Numbered from the stretch's first letter, positions 15,101 through 36,924 are shown. The stretch is 64,000 nucleotides of DNA from Nautilus pompilius (GCA_018389105.1 JACATO010001009.1:758501-822500); one strand, 5' to 3'. Made by a program: numbers and translations. The notes: generated from the letters alone by a model not told the origin.

Positions 15101-18100
15101 GGGAACAAGCCAACCATGGAAGTCATTAGATATCTTCCTGCTGAAGGTGGTTTAGGACTATTCTGCATGATAGGCCCATGCATTAACACTAATGAAAATA
15201 AAATGTTTACTGGGACTCCATACAAATGGTATGACAGTAAGTTTAATGACCTCAGCCAAGTAACACTAAAAATCCATCAGGGAGACTGGTTCATTTGTGG
15301 TCACATGACATAGCACATCAAATTAGAACACCCCCCCCCAGTTCTCTCCCTCTCTAACATGTCAGTATTACATTACAAAAGCAACCATCAGCTAAATGAA
15401 AGTTAAATTTAATCTCCTCAAAGAAAAGAAGCTGGCTACAGTCTGCCAAAGTCCAATGAAAATGAATCCTAAGCAATTACAACCTTTCTCTACAATGTAT
15501 TAGTGTTAAGGGAAGTGTAAAATACTATACCTTCAGCATACAGATTAACAGAATGTAGCCAATTTAATGGAGTCTAGTTGGAGATGTGCGATATCTATCT
15601 GGATTACCCTAATGAGATAGTACAGTTGTGGTTGGTAGAGCATGATACAGCATGTAGTTAATGGTTATCTTGATAGTTAGTATTGTTGTGGTGCTCCCTC
15701 AAAGTATTTCATGAACTGAACCAGTCTCTTTCTACTTTTGCCAAAACTGGCTGCTAATGTGTTACACAAAGTTCAACAGCCATATTCTCATTGTTTGGTA
15801 GCTTCATTACGTGGACAACTGTGTTTTATACCCAGTTTGACCAGTTTTATACAAATTTCAAATCATCTGAAATGAATACATACTTTCTAATCTCTGGACC
15901 AAATCCTTATCACTTGCTGCTTCCTCATGAGACATTTTAAGACCTTCTTTTGGAATATACAGTACTGTTTTTCCCTCCATCTTCCATCGTGTATCAGTCA
16001 AAGTTGACATAAATTTATGCATTTGAGCAGAAAAATCATTTTTAATACCTGGATACAAGTCAAAGAAAATTTAATTTCAAGTATCTGTTTTGTATCTACT
16101 TATCTCGTTAATTTATTTAGAAAAAAATTTAAACATTTTTAGCAATTAAATATGATAATTAATACTTATTTTTGTAAATAATACATAATTTTTAAAGCCA
16201 AATCTAAACTTTGAAAAAAAGAAGAAAGACTTTTATCTGCTTATTCCAGAGCAGTGCTAATACTTGTTTTTCAATAGATTTACAATGGTATTTTATTTTT
16301 TTAAAGCATATCTGTAATCCTATTCAAACTGTTTTTTTAAGCTAACCAACAAAACGGAAGAGATATATAAATAATTTGAACTCCAAAATTTGGTGTTCTT
16401 TTTGTCATTTCAGTTTATTAAACATTATTAAATTATTCATTATACAAAATGTTTCCAATTTTTAAATTTTTTATTTTGATATTTTAAATAAATACTTTCA
16501 CTTTTCTATTTATAAAAAAAAATTCTTCACTTCTGAGGACTAAACAGTTTTTAAATTTTATATATAGTTGCTTTTGACAATTTCAAAAATATCCATATAA
16601 AAATTTGCATTCTTATGGAGAATTTATTCCAGAAAGTTTTGTTGTTGTTGTTCTCCCCTAACCAATACAAAATTTTGCATTTTACTCAGTTTATCATTTC
16701 TTGCAAGTGATTTAAATTCTTGTGATAACCAGGAATTAGAGATGCTGAGTCCCAAAATGTATTATTATCTAGTATTTCATAAGCTTTAAAGATAAACTAA
16801 AATATAAAAAACCCATGCACTAAACTTTAAATAACAATCATAACAACTACATAAATGATAGGTTAAAATAACATACATGAAATAGAATTTATGCTAATAA
16901 GAAACTATATTTTGTAAAATGATAACAAGCACCGTGTGCCTGTCTCCTCTCTTGCTCTCACTGGAAATTCAGCACTGAGCTTTTTCCTACTTTGGAAAAA
17001 AAATTAATGAGAAATTCATATATTCTAAAATAAAAACAAAAACAAACAAATTAATAATACAATTCTCCAAGCTCTCTTCCCTGCCCGGTCCAAAATCTAC
17101 TATAGCTCAATATATGTGAACCAGCCCATGCAGATACTAGTATTTTTGTTTCATTCTGAAATTAATAACATCTTAATTTTCTTCTTAACTTTTCATCCCA
17201 GTAAATCAGTGTGTTCCATTAAAAAATTCTGATTTCCTTTATAAATATATGCACTAACTTTTCTGCCTTAATAAGTGGATTTTGCATACACTAGACACAG
17301 GGTGCAAGGGAGACAATCAAGAAAAGGTTAGTGTATATTTGTGTAACCAAATTCATTAACGTATTAATAATGCTGTTCCACAAGCTAGATAGATTCAATC
17401 AAAAACAGTACTGCCTACTTCTTTCTAACTGGTGAAGCAACAACTGTTCTATTTTGGTAACTTTTATAACTAATATTTATTTCAGTTTTTTGAGATTTTG
17501 TTTGTTAAATAACAGATTACTGACCACCACAGAATATGGACAACAGAGTAAGCAGCTTGTACTTCAGTGTATTGTTTGTTATTGCTTCTCTCTTTTTACA
17601 TCCGCTACGCATTTTCTGGACATATAGATAGTTTTTAAATGTTCTTTAACACGTAGCCATCTTGATGCTTTAATTATCCCTCTCTTCTTCCCCCTACAAA
17701 TTGTAGAAGTGTCAAATGGCTTAGTGGCGAGACCTAAAAGGTATATGAGAGAATTAATAATACAGGAATAGCTTATTCTAATACAGGTTTTGAAATTCAT
17801 GTTTCAGTAAGTAAATCTTTTTTTTTTTTGTTCTTTTGTAAAGTAAAAAGCTATATACACACAAAGCAAAAGGATACTGTCTGGCCAAGAAGTGCTGGAG
17901 AAAAATCTTGGTGCATAAACTCCATTCATAAGCCGTAAAAGACTGTCTAGAAAGTGACCTTTGATGATCCCATACTGGACAACTTTGAGAAAGTTTTCTG
18001 TTGTTAATTCAGTGACATTTTGAGCTTTTATAAAATAGCAAATTTGGTTAACATTACGTATGGGAACTGACAGTTCAATGTTTAGTCCACTAAATAAATC

Positions 18101-21100
18101 AATATAGGCCACCAGCAGTCGAAAGTCAGCATCCATTACAAAATTCATTATAGTTTCATCATGTATCTTTTTCCACATATGAGGCTTCAGACCACTTACT
18201 GTCACGCGTTTCTTGATCATCTCCATCTAAGAAAAAAAAAAGCGTTTTTCATCTACATGGCAGCTTTGCTTTTATAATAGAAATGTTATATTCTGAAGAA
18301 TGTCAACTATAAGACATTTATTCAAGTTAGAGCTCCACTTAAAATTTATATTGCATTGAACCATAGATAATTCTTTTTAATTTTATATTAAATATGTAAA
18401 TTTATACCTTATTTTTTTATATTTTGTTAATAACATAGTTATAAAAAGTATCTGAATGAAATCATTAAAAAAAATAATATCAGTCAATACATTGAGTTAT
18501 ATTCTTGTAGAGATAGGGTAATTTAAACTTTTTACAGATGAAGAATGATAATTCTAGTTACTCTAGAATGGTCTAAAAATTAAACTTTTTACAAATCACC
18601 TTATACTTCAAATTAATTTTTTAAAAGTATAAAAAGGTTCAGAAAAAAAAAGTCAGCAATCTAATCATACAACCAAATTTTAGTAAGAGTAATTTAATAT
18701 TTCAATATCTCTATCATCAAATTTTGTAAGTTAGTAGCTGTTGTTTTCTATTACTAGTTTAACAAGTTACTAAATATATTATTTTGAAAATATGGAGCCA
18801 CATGGGGTATAGTTGCATTGGTACTAGCACAGAACTGACCATGGAAAACAATGGGCTCTATTTTAAGCCATTTACATCACTTTTTTGTTCTTAATCTTGC
18901 AGGAGTGAAGCATAGAGAAGAAATGTTCCTTATGCAAGTGCAATAGTCCATATCAGCTGATCAGTGGCTACTTTACTGGCTGTTGTTTCATTGTGGACTG
19001 TAGTTTTCTGGCCTGCTTGTTTAAGCAAGTTATCTAGGTACCATTAAATGCTCTTGGGAGGTGGTCAAAGTGCAAGTCAGTCAAGAGTTACTGGCAAAAC
19101 TTCCACCACAGGTACCTGGAAAATCTCTATTAGTATCCTTCATTTTTTAGATGTGGGAAGATGCTGGAGCATCCATAGAAAACTAAAGCAGTTGGCTAAT
19201 GAAGAAGATCAAGAATAAATCATACTAAGAAGGTTCAGCAAACAAGCCAGTACCAACTAAAATTTGAACTTGAGCCCTTAATTTAGCAGTTCACTAGTCT
19301 ACCACCTCACAACTGCACCACTCCTCATAACCTTAAGTCACTTTATTACTAGCTAGGGAGAAGCATATCAGTTTATTTCAGGTACCTATCTAAAGTAAAA
19401 AAAAAATAATAATAATAAGAGCAAAAAATACATGATGTATATTACCTGGAATTGTCACGTAATATATTATACATATTATCTGAATTAGTAAGAAAATGTG
19501 TATGCAGTCAGTTAATGTGTCTATGTAATACATAGAACAGTAAAAATAATATAAACACTTAAACTATTTGATTTAAATTGAAAGAAAGCTGATCATGAGA
19601 AAAAATATTTACAAAATTCAAAATAAATTTTAAAATAACAATTCACATGCTGACTGGCTTCATTCTTTTGCCTTCAACACCATTCTACTGAATAGATTAT
19701 ATTTACATAAAGATTTTTATCAGCGCAGAGAAATGAGCTACATTATGGAAAATGATTACTTTTACCAGGTGGTCCTAGCTATCAGAATGTAGATATGGCA
19801 TTCAAAATTCAGAATAAAGCAAGAGCCATTTTTTTTTATTTGCAGGTTTTGAACTGCAGAACAATCTCCACCATTTCCAACTATCAAATATTTTCAAATA
19901 ATAAAATATACTTATTACGTAACAAAATCAGAAAATATATCACCTGAAGTTTCCAAGTGAAGCGTATAAACAAAGTGTACACATTTCCCACAATAAGCAG
20001 AAAGTGTGATGACATTTAAATACTGACCACTTCAACACTCGAGGTTTCTTCCACTGGTTCAGTATGAGAGCTGATACCATTCTGTGGCTGTAGAGTGTTT
20101 TCATTCCTATACATGGCATTTTCTGTAAAAATAAATAACAGAACCAACTTATGGAAGTTTATATTGTTTTGTGTGTAACTGAGTCTGAAAAAACAGAATT
20201 CATTCAAACGGGGTTCAAAATATAATTTTCATTAAAGTGGTGGCAATAAAATAAACAAAAAAGAAATCACCAACATTCTAAAGGTGGTATGCAAAGTTCC
20301 CTACCAAATAAGTGTACTGAATGATTATTATTATTAAAGCAATAACTATGCTAATGAATTTTTACTAAAAAATTTAATGAAACATCTATGGAGTTTTAAT
20401 TCAAAGATCTTCCATAATGCAAAATAAATAGTAGTTTTATTGTTACTTTTGAAGATGCTTCTTTTATACCAAAGATATCATAGCCATGATTCATCTTAAC
20501 AAAGGCATGTCATTTCCTGAAATAAACTTAGCTGATATGCAACATATTCATTACACTTTTTGTGTTCGATTTTAAATAATCAGGGGGGAAAGTTAGCTTT
20601 TGTTATAAAAAATTAATTCTAGAGCATTTATGATTATTCTGGTTCAATTGTTTTGATGTTAATGTATCTAGTTTTTTTAAAAAATCTTACAAAATGAAAA
20701 GGAATGAGTCTTAAAGAACAAATAAAAATTTTCAAAATTAGAATAGCTTCAACTAGAAGTTCAGATATAATTATTATAATAATGTGTGGTGTGGGAAAAA
20801 TGTTTTAACATTTTCTTATTAGTTTCAAGCTGTATTGGCCAAAACAATTCACCACATAGGTGTACATTTTGGCAATTTAACACAACATTAGTACAGCAAA
20901 TCTCTTTCATCAGTTAATAAAACATTTCAAAAAGCAAATTATTTCCTACACTGCACATGCAACTGATATTTTAAAAGTACAAAGCAAGCAAGCAAGCAAT
21001 AAAAATATTTTCTTTCTCACGAAACACATTATTGCATTTTCTTAGATTTTAGATTTTGTAAAATAATTATTATTTTGTTTGTTTGATATTGTGGAAAATT

Positions 21101-22259
21101 ATTTTACAGTACTACATGTTCCAAAGGTCAATTATTGGAAGACAACTTCCACAGTGATCAAATTTGCCCTGTATGCTACTGGCACGAATAGATGGACTGA
21201 TTGTTATGACAAGTTCCCATACGTGTTACTTGGAAATAATTATTTAGTTTTCAATCCTAATTTCCCTTTTTCTTTCTTTCTTTTTTTTTTCTACTATGAA
21301 TGACTTAGGAGCTAGATGCTTTACACTTAATTTTGGAGTGCTTTTGATCATAACCTAACAATGAAAAGCCAGTACATGGTATGCAAGCACATGAAAGAAT
21401 TTTTTTTGTATTTTAAATGTTTTTCAGCACTTAATAATGATTAATAATTGTTGGTATTCAGAAGAAACTTTTCATCAAACAACTGGACTTTTATTAACAA
21501 CCATCGTATTGTTGCTCTGTTGATCCAGAAGTTGCAATACCACTCACTGTACAAATGCAATATTGGTGGTGTTTTTCTTCATGTGTGTTATCAAATCATT
21601 TTGGATGCTAAAAAATATTGTTTAATATAATATTTCTCTCAAGATACCTTGTACAACTAAATCTCATTTTGTTTCTGATTTTCTAATAAAAAAATTCATA
21701 ACTCAAAAATTCCAAATAATTTATGCCATAATACAACCATTTTAGTTCCTTCTGAATATTAAATGATAGTTTGTTCTAATTTTCTTTCTCAATTTGTTTT
21801 TGGAATATATATTGATAAATTGATATATTATCTTCTGACAATACAATGACAAATTGTAGACTAATTTTAATTCTAAAAATTAGACATGTACAGAAATATT
21901 TTTGTTTTTCACAACCGATAACTTTAAAGTGTTTCAAAAAGAAAAAATTCACAAAAATATTCATGAAAAAAGTGCAATGTGAACAACATTTAATAAACAT
22001 TATATGCAATTTATTAATACTTTGTTTTAAGTATTTTAGTACAATTCACTCATCTGTCTAGAAGTAATACTTTCTATTTTTATCTAGCAAAAGTTGTTAG
22101 GGGATTTTTGCAAGTATCCATTATGATGTTATCCCTAACCTGCTCACCTACTACTGCACTGTCCTGTTGTTCAGATGGAACATCTGAGTTGTAGACTTCT
22201 TTCGCAGTTTTCCCACTAGATCCTTTGGATAATGATGAGTGTCTTGAAGCTTCGGACAT
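1..22259 (-). CDS. DNAH2: Dynein axonemal heavy chain, DNAH2-like (5' part, 11 coding exons, runs off left edge)
   Basis: Encodes the N-terminal tail of an axonemal dynein heavy chain; the best match I recognise is DNAH2, an inner-arm dynein of motile cilia. Exons, in transcript order: 22148-22259, 20028-20122, 17878-18226, 15884-16048, 14432-14670, 11832-12023, 9066-9203, 7810-7917, 1544-1749, 529-658, then 190 down past base 1. They give 641 continuous residues, all in the DHC_N1 tail region; the motor is outside the window. Diagnostic stretches include LTDTRWKMEGKTVLYIP, GPLDEIEFW, LKLAKSSYVNPFLKLADQI and SLIRIIWVNSEFYKTRE, all closely matching vertebrate DNAH2 as I remember it. The first 69 residues are a polar, Ser/Glu-rich and poorly conserved extension. 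Introns hold a hAT fossil, three Tc1 remnants, SINEs and a TIR element. The family is certain; assignment to DNAH2 rather than a close paralogue is very likely. Confidence 0.92.
529..658 (-). CDS. DNAH2: DNAH2 exon 10
   Basis: Residues 535-578, FRAGMKDLEVMMQNVINSAF through FMHLSTRE. Acceptor TTTTCAG, donor GAA|GTAAGA. Confidence 0.92.
1080..1345 (+). mobile_element. tRNA-derived SINE in DNAH2 intron 9
   Basis: GGTTGTTAGACTACTGAACT followed by GAGTTTGAATCCTGG has the spacing of degenerate A and B boxes of a tRNA promoter. The block GATTTAGTTTGGCATTGTACC is shared with the SINE at 26845-27180. Ends are approximate. Confidence 0.6.
1544..1749 (-). CDS. DNAH2: DNAH2 exon 9
   Basis: Residues 467-534 plus two bases, with VHFARFEEG, IFFGQRGPYITKGLQEIE and LDVKATSWHDDYNK. 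Donor CAA|GTAAGA, phase 2. Confidence 0.93.
2970..4912 (+). pseudogene. Decayed hAT-type transposase (DUF4371/ZMYM-like) in DNAH2 intron 8
   Basis: Antisense to DNAH2. Fragments in the right order match the hAT/DUF4371 family. NGETVRKK near 3010 resembles the end of the TTF zinc finger. LSECGLAFKGNDEN lies near 3313-3354, and HNKEPVKFF near 3640. A frame around 3785-3890 reads YNASNMSECYNDLQKQ then ELADCIICVVHS. Near 4805-4908 the C-terminal block ends FDLADIVSTLTKYRYDKKM. Several stops and frameshifts separate these, so it cannot be active. I did not find terminal repeats or a target duplication. Family assignment rests on motif order, not on a search. Confidence 0.65.
6030..6960 (-). pseudogene. 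Tc1-like transposase remnant in DNAH2 intron 8
   Basis: Minus-strand fragments in three frames. EHLWEHLDHQLRATFPYV at about 6170-6245 corresponds to the Tc1 block after the second catalytic Asp. A segment near 6310-6516 includes VKYEGGSVLACTATAL (usual form: a Tyr/Gly-rich strand then W-G/C-F). 6580-6840 includes YAVADNAHAKK. Frameshifts and stops show it is dead. It resembles the fragment at 12190-12420. Confidence 0.65.
7810..7917 (-). CDS. DNAH2: DNAH2 exon 8
   Basis: Residues 431-466, with GWVLDRANIFAQIEAFMQRC. Acceptor TTTCAG, donor GAG|GTAAGA; phase 0. It is followed by a 6.06-kb intron, the largest in this gene here. Confidence 0.92.
9066..9203 (-). CDS. DNAH2: DNAH2 exon 7
   Basis: Residues 385-430, LSNEIIRQCCKEINLDKLFE through CEQWKEIYDK. 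Acceptor ACTAG, donor AAG|GTGAGC; phase 0 at both ends. Confidence 0.92.
9490..9870 (-). other. Unrecognised segment with overlapping open frames in DNAH2 intron 6
   Basis: On the minus strand, 9532-9864 is open for 110 codons and 9597-9800 is open for 67 in another frame. The latter is strongly hydrophobic (MVNCTSKLVLFLCLAAAY at its start). No family recognised, and no convincing splice sites. Chance or a mobile fragment are both possible. Confidence 0.2.
10090..11075 (-). pseudogene. Tc1-like transposase remnant, nearly full length, in DNAH2 intron 6
   Basis: The N-terminal helix-turn-helix is visible on the minus strand near 10856-10912 as LTEKEIVKKLGISNKGIH. GESNLMIWECFGANSV at about 10410-10460 is the Tc1 strand before the second Asp. 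HPDHTSRLCRKYMER follows near 10240-10300. The reading frame is broken several times, and a poly-T/AT stretch interrupts the N-terminal third. Confidence 0.7.
11832..12023 (-). CDS. DNAH2: DNAH2 exon 6
   Basis: Residues 321-384, starting DGSHQAENNLKFL and including KPKDIPQLLPKILSLIRI. Donor AAG|GTAAGT; 64 whole codons. Confidence 0.95.
12190..12420 (-). pseudogene. Tc1-like transposase C-terminal fragment in DNAH2 intron 5
   Basis: Minus strand reads WPLQNSDINLVEHLEEHL then DHQLRET, a clear degenerate form of the Tc1 WP-x-SPDLNPIEHLW block. It is related to the copy at 6030-6960, including the downstream LIQCQ segment. It ends at a hairpin (12421-12462). Confidence 0.7.
12421..12462. repeat. 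Short hairpin abutting the Tc1 fragment
   Basis: Arms 12421-12439 and 12446-12462 pair almost perfectly (TGAGGTC against GACCTCA, with AT-rich ends) around a 6-base loop. Confidence 0.7.
12606..13200. mobile_element. 595-bp non-autonomous TIR element (pogo/Tigger-like MITE)
   Basis: Begins CAGTTGTCCCC and ends GGGGTCAACTG, flanked by TA at 12604-12605 and 13201-13202, as expected for Tc1/mariner or pogo-type insertions. Both ends continue into related GC-rich inverted sequence (ATTCGCG and CGCGATTA). There is no coding capacity. The centre contains CCAATC near 12866, ATTGGC near 12903 and CCAATA near 12926. It lies in DNAH2 intron 5. Confidence 0.8.
14432..14670 (-). CDS. DNAH2: DNAH2 exon 5
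   Basis: Residues 241-320, with SMIHWARQIKDIL, GPLDEIEFWKSQ and KSSYVNPFLKLADQIK, hallmark blocks of DHC_N1. Donor AAG|GTGAGA, phase 0. Confidence 0.95.
15884..16048 (-). CDS. DNAH2: DNAH2 exon 4
   Basis: Residues 186-240, with HKFMSTLTDTRWKMEG and KDLVQRLE. Acceptor ATCCAG, donor AAA|GTATGT, phase 1 on both sides. Confidence 0.93.
17878..18226 (-). CDS. DNAH2: DNAH2 exon 3
   Basis: Residues 70-185, beginning MEMIKKRVTVSGLKPHMW and ending TSWPD. This is the start of the conserved DNAH2 N-terminus (pattern L-x-VPIRNVNQICYFIK). Donor ACA|GTATCC, phase 1; the split Ser codon rejoins in exon 4. Confidence 0.92.
18940..19335 (-). mobile_element. tRNA-derived SINE in DNAH2 intron 2
   Basis: On the minus strand, GTGGTGCAGTTGTGAGGTGG then CTCAAGTTCAAATTTT form A- and B-box-like motifs near 19250-19330. 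The body extends left to about 18940, with a GATGTGGGA block also present at 32734. Confidence 0.55.
20028..20122 (-). CDS. DNAH2: DNAH2 exon 2
   Basis: Acceptor TTTTTACAG, donor GTG|GTCAGT. This weaker donor was chosen because it alone keeps phase 0 into exon 3. Residues 38-69, an acidic low-conservation linker. Confidence 0.75.
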
Positions 22260-22304
22260 TTTTCAGGCAAAAATATGAGTAAAATGTTTACATTAGAAGT
22301 GATG
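22148..22304 (-). CDS. DNAH2: DNAH2 exon 1 (start codon; 5' UTR 22260-22304)
   Basis: The ATG at 22259-22257 opens MSEASRHSSLSKGSSG. A polypyrimidine tract and CAG at 22305-22307 suggest an acceptor giving 45 nt of UTR. Donor AG|GTGAGC lies at 22147. Encodes residues 1-37 plus one base (phase 1). Confidence 0.8.
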
Positions 22305-23377
22305 CTGAAAGAAAAAACACTGCACATCAGTTATCTTTTTATTCACTTCATTATTAGTAGTATCATAAATGTGTTTAAAGAGAAAATATCAAGAGAGTAT
22401 TTAGCACAACCAAACAAATACTAATTGGACTAATTTTTTTTTTTAGTTTTATATATTATTAATAAAGAGTATCAAAGAAATTTTTTGTTGTTTTTTTTTT
22501 TTTTACAAAATCTATAATGCTAATACTACTACTGCTAACAAATGAATTTGACAGTATCTACTTTGGAAAGGAAGTTACAACAATTTATTTCATCTTGCAA
22601 GAAATTCAAACTGGAGCATCAAGCCAAGATACCAAAACTTAATCAAATGAAAAACAGGGAAATCCAGACTTCAGAGCTCTGGTGTCAAAATGCCTGCCAA
22701 ATCTAAACAAATATCTGCCATCATGTAATTAATATTACCAATACTACCAGTAATATTAGCGCCCCAATTTTTCCCTTAGTTTCTAAAAGACTGGTGATTA
22801 TCAGTGGTAAGAACATGTTTTAATGCACAGCAAAAAATCCACAATTCAAAATAACCAGAAACTGAACAGTACCCAAAAACAATTTTTTTTTTTAAGAAAA
22901 ACAAGCCCCAATATGGTATCGGAAAGAAAATCATGTGATAAGAACCCTGAGTTAGTTCCCAACAAGTGTCTAGTAAGAGGATCGTTGTACTCCGACTTGA
23001 CAATCAAACACAGCAGAAATCTGCTTCCAATGCATGTAAACCAGATGCAGCGATTTAAAATAGGATGTTTTTTCCTGCTTCAACAAGCATAAGAAATAAA
23101 AAAAAAACAACACCTACACTCATAAGACATACATACTTAGGTTAAAATAGATTTAACACGTAAGGTTTTCCTGAGAAGATACGCTGGGCACTGATCAAGA
23201 ACTTCACATCTTCTATAATCGAGTAAGAGAGACGATTTATAAACTGAGAAGGGGAGAACATGCGCGCATAGGGTGGAGGGGGGGCTGTTGCTATTTACTA
23301 ACAAACAGGGCTGGCTGGGTTAAAGCATTCTGGGGGCTCTAGGCCGAGTCTTCTTTTTTTTTTTTTTTGTTCTTGTA
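22305..23377. other. Leader-intron sequence without recognised genes
   Basis: Contains AT-rich runs to about 23200, then rises in GC toward the tandem array. A GGGTGGAGGGGGGG tract lies near 23271. No exon could be supported on either strand. Confidence 0.5.
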
Positions 23378-23865
23378 TTTTTACGAGGCCCCTTATCGAG
23401 TTGGTTTGGGGGCCGTGAGCTGCCTGTACCCCACCCAGTCCAGGCCTTCTTGATTATCCGAGACCCGGTGACAGGGTCAGTCAGTCAGTCAGTCAGCGCC
23501 ACCCCCCGCTGGCCCCGAAGCACCTCCCTCCCCCCCCCCAAAACCCGGTGCCAGTAGAAATTAACCTTTTTACGAGGCCCCTTATCGAGTTGGTTTGGGG
23601 GCCGTGAGCTGCCTGTACCCCACCCAGTCCAGGCCTTCTTGATCATCCGAGACCCGGTGACAGGGTCAGTCAGTCAGTCAGCGCCACCCCCCCCCCCCCC
23701 CGTTGGCCCCGAAGCACCTCCCCCCCCCCCAAACCCGGTGCCAGTAGAAATTAACCTTTTTACGAGGCCCCTTATCGAGTTGGTTTGGGGGCCGTGAGCT
23801 GCGCCTGTACCCTACCCAGTCCAGGCCTTCTTGATCATCCGAGACCCGGTGACAGCGCCACCCCG
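23378..23865. repeat. GC-rich tandem repeat, about 190-bp unit, 2.6 copies
   Basis: Copies start at 23378, 23567 and 23757, each opening TTTTTACGAGGCCCC. They carry internal (CAGT)n and poly-C tracts whose length differs between copies; the third copy stops early. The array lies in the proposed DNAH2 leader intron, about 130 bp past its donor. Confidence 0.95.
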
Positions 23866-23996
23866 CCGTCCGCCATTTGCTTACTCGCCAGCGTTAACCG
23901 AACCTCTTCCCTTCCACTCCATCTAAACTCAGGCGGCGTCAGAACCAACCAACCAACCACTCATGCTATTCTAAATAATAAAAAGGACATACTTAC

Positions 23997-24070
23997 ATTA
24001 GGGCAAATTTTTCTCTTCTTTTACCCCTCCAAATTTTGCGAGCAGAAGCTATCGGCAGTACTCGCATAGC
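23997..24070 (-). other. Probable non-coding first exon of the DNAH2-like gene
   Basis: On the minus strand, CTAAT|GTAAGTATG at 23996 is a strong donor in the GC-rich island upstream of the first coding exon. It can pair with the CAG acceptor at 22305-22307. The 5' boundary is a guess just inside the X-box-like site at 24073-24086. No transcript is available here to confirm it. Confidence 0.45.
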
Positions 24071-24072
24071 CT

Positions 24073-24086
24073 GTTTCCTTGACAAC
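24073..24086 (-). promoter_or_regulatory. RFX X-box-like site at the DNAH2 promoter
   Basis: Reads GTTGTCAAGGAAAC on the gene strand. The RFX X-box consensus GTHNYYATRRNAAC is met at 13 of 14 positions, with A for T at position 8. X-boxes commonly sit close upstream of ciliary genes, and dynein heavy chains are classic targets. Confidence 0.5.
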
Positions 24087-25234
24087 GAGGCGATCTCGCC
24101 AAAATCTCGTTCTGCTATTTATAAAAAAAAAAAAAAAAATCCGGTTGACAGACAGAGTTACCTACCCACAACCAGTTTTTATCTCCCTTCCCCACCACCT
24201 TTCTAACGGTTATAAGGAGACTGTTAAAATAAATCGGTTATATTTAAAACGTGAATTTTTTTCCTCCAGCCAGTACTCATCATCAGCAGTCTGACAGGTG
24301 CCTTTGTCGACTAATGTGGGCACAAGTTCTACCAGCTCCCTCCGGTTACCTGGGAGGTGACCCAAACCGACCATCCCTCAAGCATCCTGTTTAGTTTCCA
24401 ATACTGCACCACCTATTGTTCTACAATCAAGATATTAATTTTTTTAAAGCTTAAAACAATTTAAACTATTTCCTTTGAATGCCATAACATGACCCTGGCA
24501 ATTCCTGAAAGATCTCCCTAGGAACATTAAACCAATTACTTTTAATTTACTCTGGTATATTAACTTCCTTCGTTCAAGCGACCACTCGTTATAGATGCTG
24601 CAAAGGCTGAGAGGATTGAGTCTATTTAGCTCTGAAAACCAGGTGCGCTCTGTTAATATTCCAGCCTAAATACTTCATTCCAAACATCTCAATGAACGCC
24701 ACACCAAAACAATGGATTTTAAATTTATACTGGAATATGCAAGAACATCTCAAAACTTCATAAACTCTATATCAATTATGATTTTCATTATTAATATTTA
24801 AAAATAAATAAATCAAAGAATTTTCTAAAGATTTGTAGAAATGAAAACTTACCAATTCTGAAACAATACCAAAACTTCAACACTTGGTTTTGAGTATTGT
24901 TTATAAAATTAGATGCTAATACTGTCAACCTGCAAAAGCCATCAGATACTTTCAGAAATACATAAAATTATTTGTTTTTTTTTACTCTAGGTAGAGAAAA
25001 GTTTTGTTCTTCCCTGAAAACGTTTAAGCATTTGAAATTGTTATTTCATCTATAAATCATACATCATAATAGATTGAAATGAAAACACACAAGTGTAATA
25101 AGAACCAGTTCTTTAGGAAGGTGGTGGTAATATGCATCCCTCAGTATGTCGCTTTGTTTAAATGCAAACTAAGATCACAGGCAATGTAGTGTTGATTATT
25201 AAAAGAGAGAGAGAAACAATGATCAGATATCTGT
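24087..25234. other. Intergenic DNA between the DNAH2 promoter and the KAT8 3' end
   Basis: The part to about 24420 is moderately GC-rich and may be promoter DNA. The rest is ordinary AT-rich sequence with no supported gene. Confidence 0.5.
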
Positions 25235-25240
25235 TTTATT
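25235..25240 (-). terminator. KAT8 poly(A) signal
   Basis: AATAAA on the minus strand, 163 bases past the stop codon; a 3' UTR of about 180 nt is implied. Confidence 0.7.
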
Positions 25241-25402
25241 ACTCAACCTTCAGATTACGCAGAAATAAACAGGCAGCAAAGGCTTAACAGTCATCTGTTA
25301 CAGTTTGATCCTTGTCAATGGCCTGCCTCTCCAGCAGAGTGGTTAATTCTAGTAAACGTTAGGCTCTAGGAAGTTCCATTTTAGAATAACATGACACGGT
25401 AT

Positions 25403-36204
<10,802 letters not shown>

Positions 36205-36435
36205 CGCTCCCTATCCGATCTAAATAACACCCCCCTAACCCCACCACCACCCCCCCTTTTTTGTCATTATAATAGAAAATTTTTTTTTCTTTTTTCTTAA
36301 ACGCGAAGTTAGTTTTATTTTAAGTTTGTTGAGCGGGGAGAGAGAGAGAGAGAGAGAGAGAATCCGTAAAGGCGGCTAAAGAAGAGCGACTGGATTTCCA
36401 CTACTTGAGACCAGGGACGGACGGTGTCGACGGGT
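36205..36435. promoter_or_regulatory. Shared KAT8/DAPP1 promoter region
   Basis: About 230 bp separate the KAT8 start codon from the first ATG of the DAPP1-like leader exon on the opposite strand. It holds a poly-T tract, a (GA)n run at 36341-36361 and GC-rich flanks. No TATA box is convincing. A bidirectional promoter is inferred from the geometry. Confidence 0.55.
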
Positions 36436-36474
36436 ATGGCGGCCTTTCCTCCTGCTTCTTCGTGTCTGATTGAT
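36320..36474 (+). other. Probable DAPP1 leader exon with short upstream ORF
   Basis: ATG at 36436 (GGGTATGGCGG) opens MAAFPPASSCLID, then donor GAT|GTAAGC at 36475. Joined to the exon at 39953 it would add three codons and stop (TAA), giving a 16-codon upstream ORF ahead of the main ATG. The 5' end is approximate. It could instead belong to an unseen transcript. Confidence 0.5.
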
Positions 36475-36924
36475 GTAAGCCGGATCGCATTACAAGCCCT
36501 TTTACTGCTTCCCTTTCACAGTTGTATTATGTTGACGGTGCGTTAGTGGATGGCTAAGGGCAGGCCGGTGATCGGGGATAGCTGCTACTGGTGGTGGAGG
36601 GGGGGCGGGCGTGGAGCCGGTTTCTGGCAGCTCCCAGAGAGAGAGAGAGGGGGCAGGAGGCAGGGTTAGGGCGTCCATCAATCACATCACTGAACTCGCA
36701 GGTGTTGAAATTAAAAGCTCTTCCTTGAGCTGTGTGACTTGGCATCCCGTTCGTGATGCATCTCTGGATACAGCTAGAAAGAGGGGGGGGAGCTGTCAGA
36801 TGTCCCCCCTCCCCCCGGATGATGATGATGATGCTGTCCGCGAACAGATTCTCCTTCACTCAGCATCTAGTGTGGTTCTCGGGCTGTCATCTGTTTTGGG
36901 GATGGGGAGCGAGCAGGGCTCGGG

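Noticed and set aside
21079..21303. 74-codon plus-strand frame in DNAH2 intron 1
   Set aside because: AT-rich intron with no family resemblance and no splice sites.
23785..24069. 94-codon plus-strand frame in the 24-kb island
   Set aside because: It covers the end of the tandem array and is antisense to the likely DNAH2 leader exon; no recognisable product.
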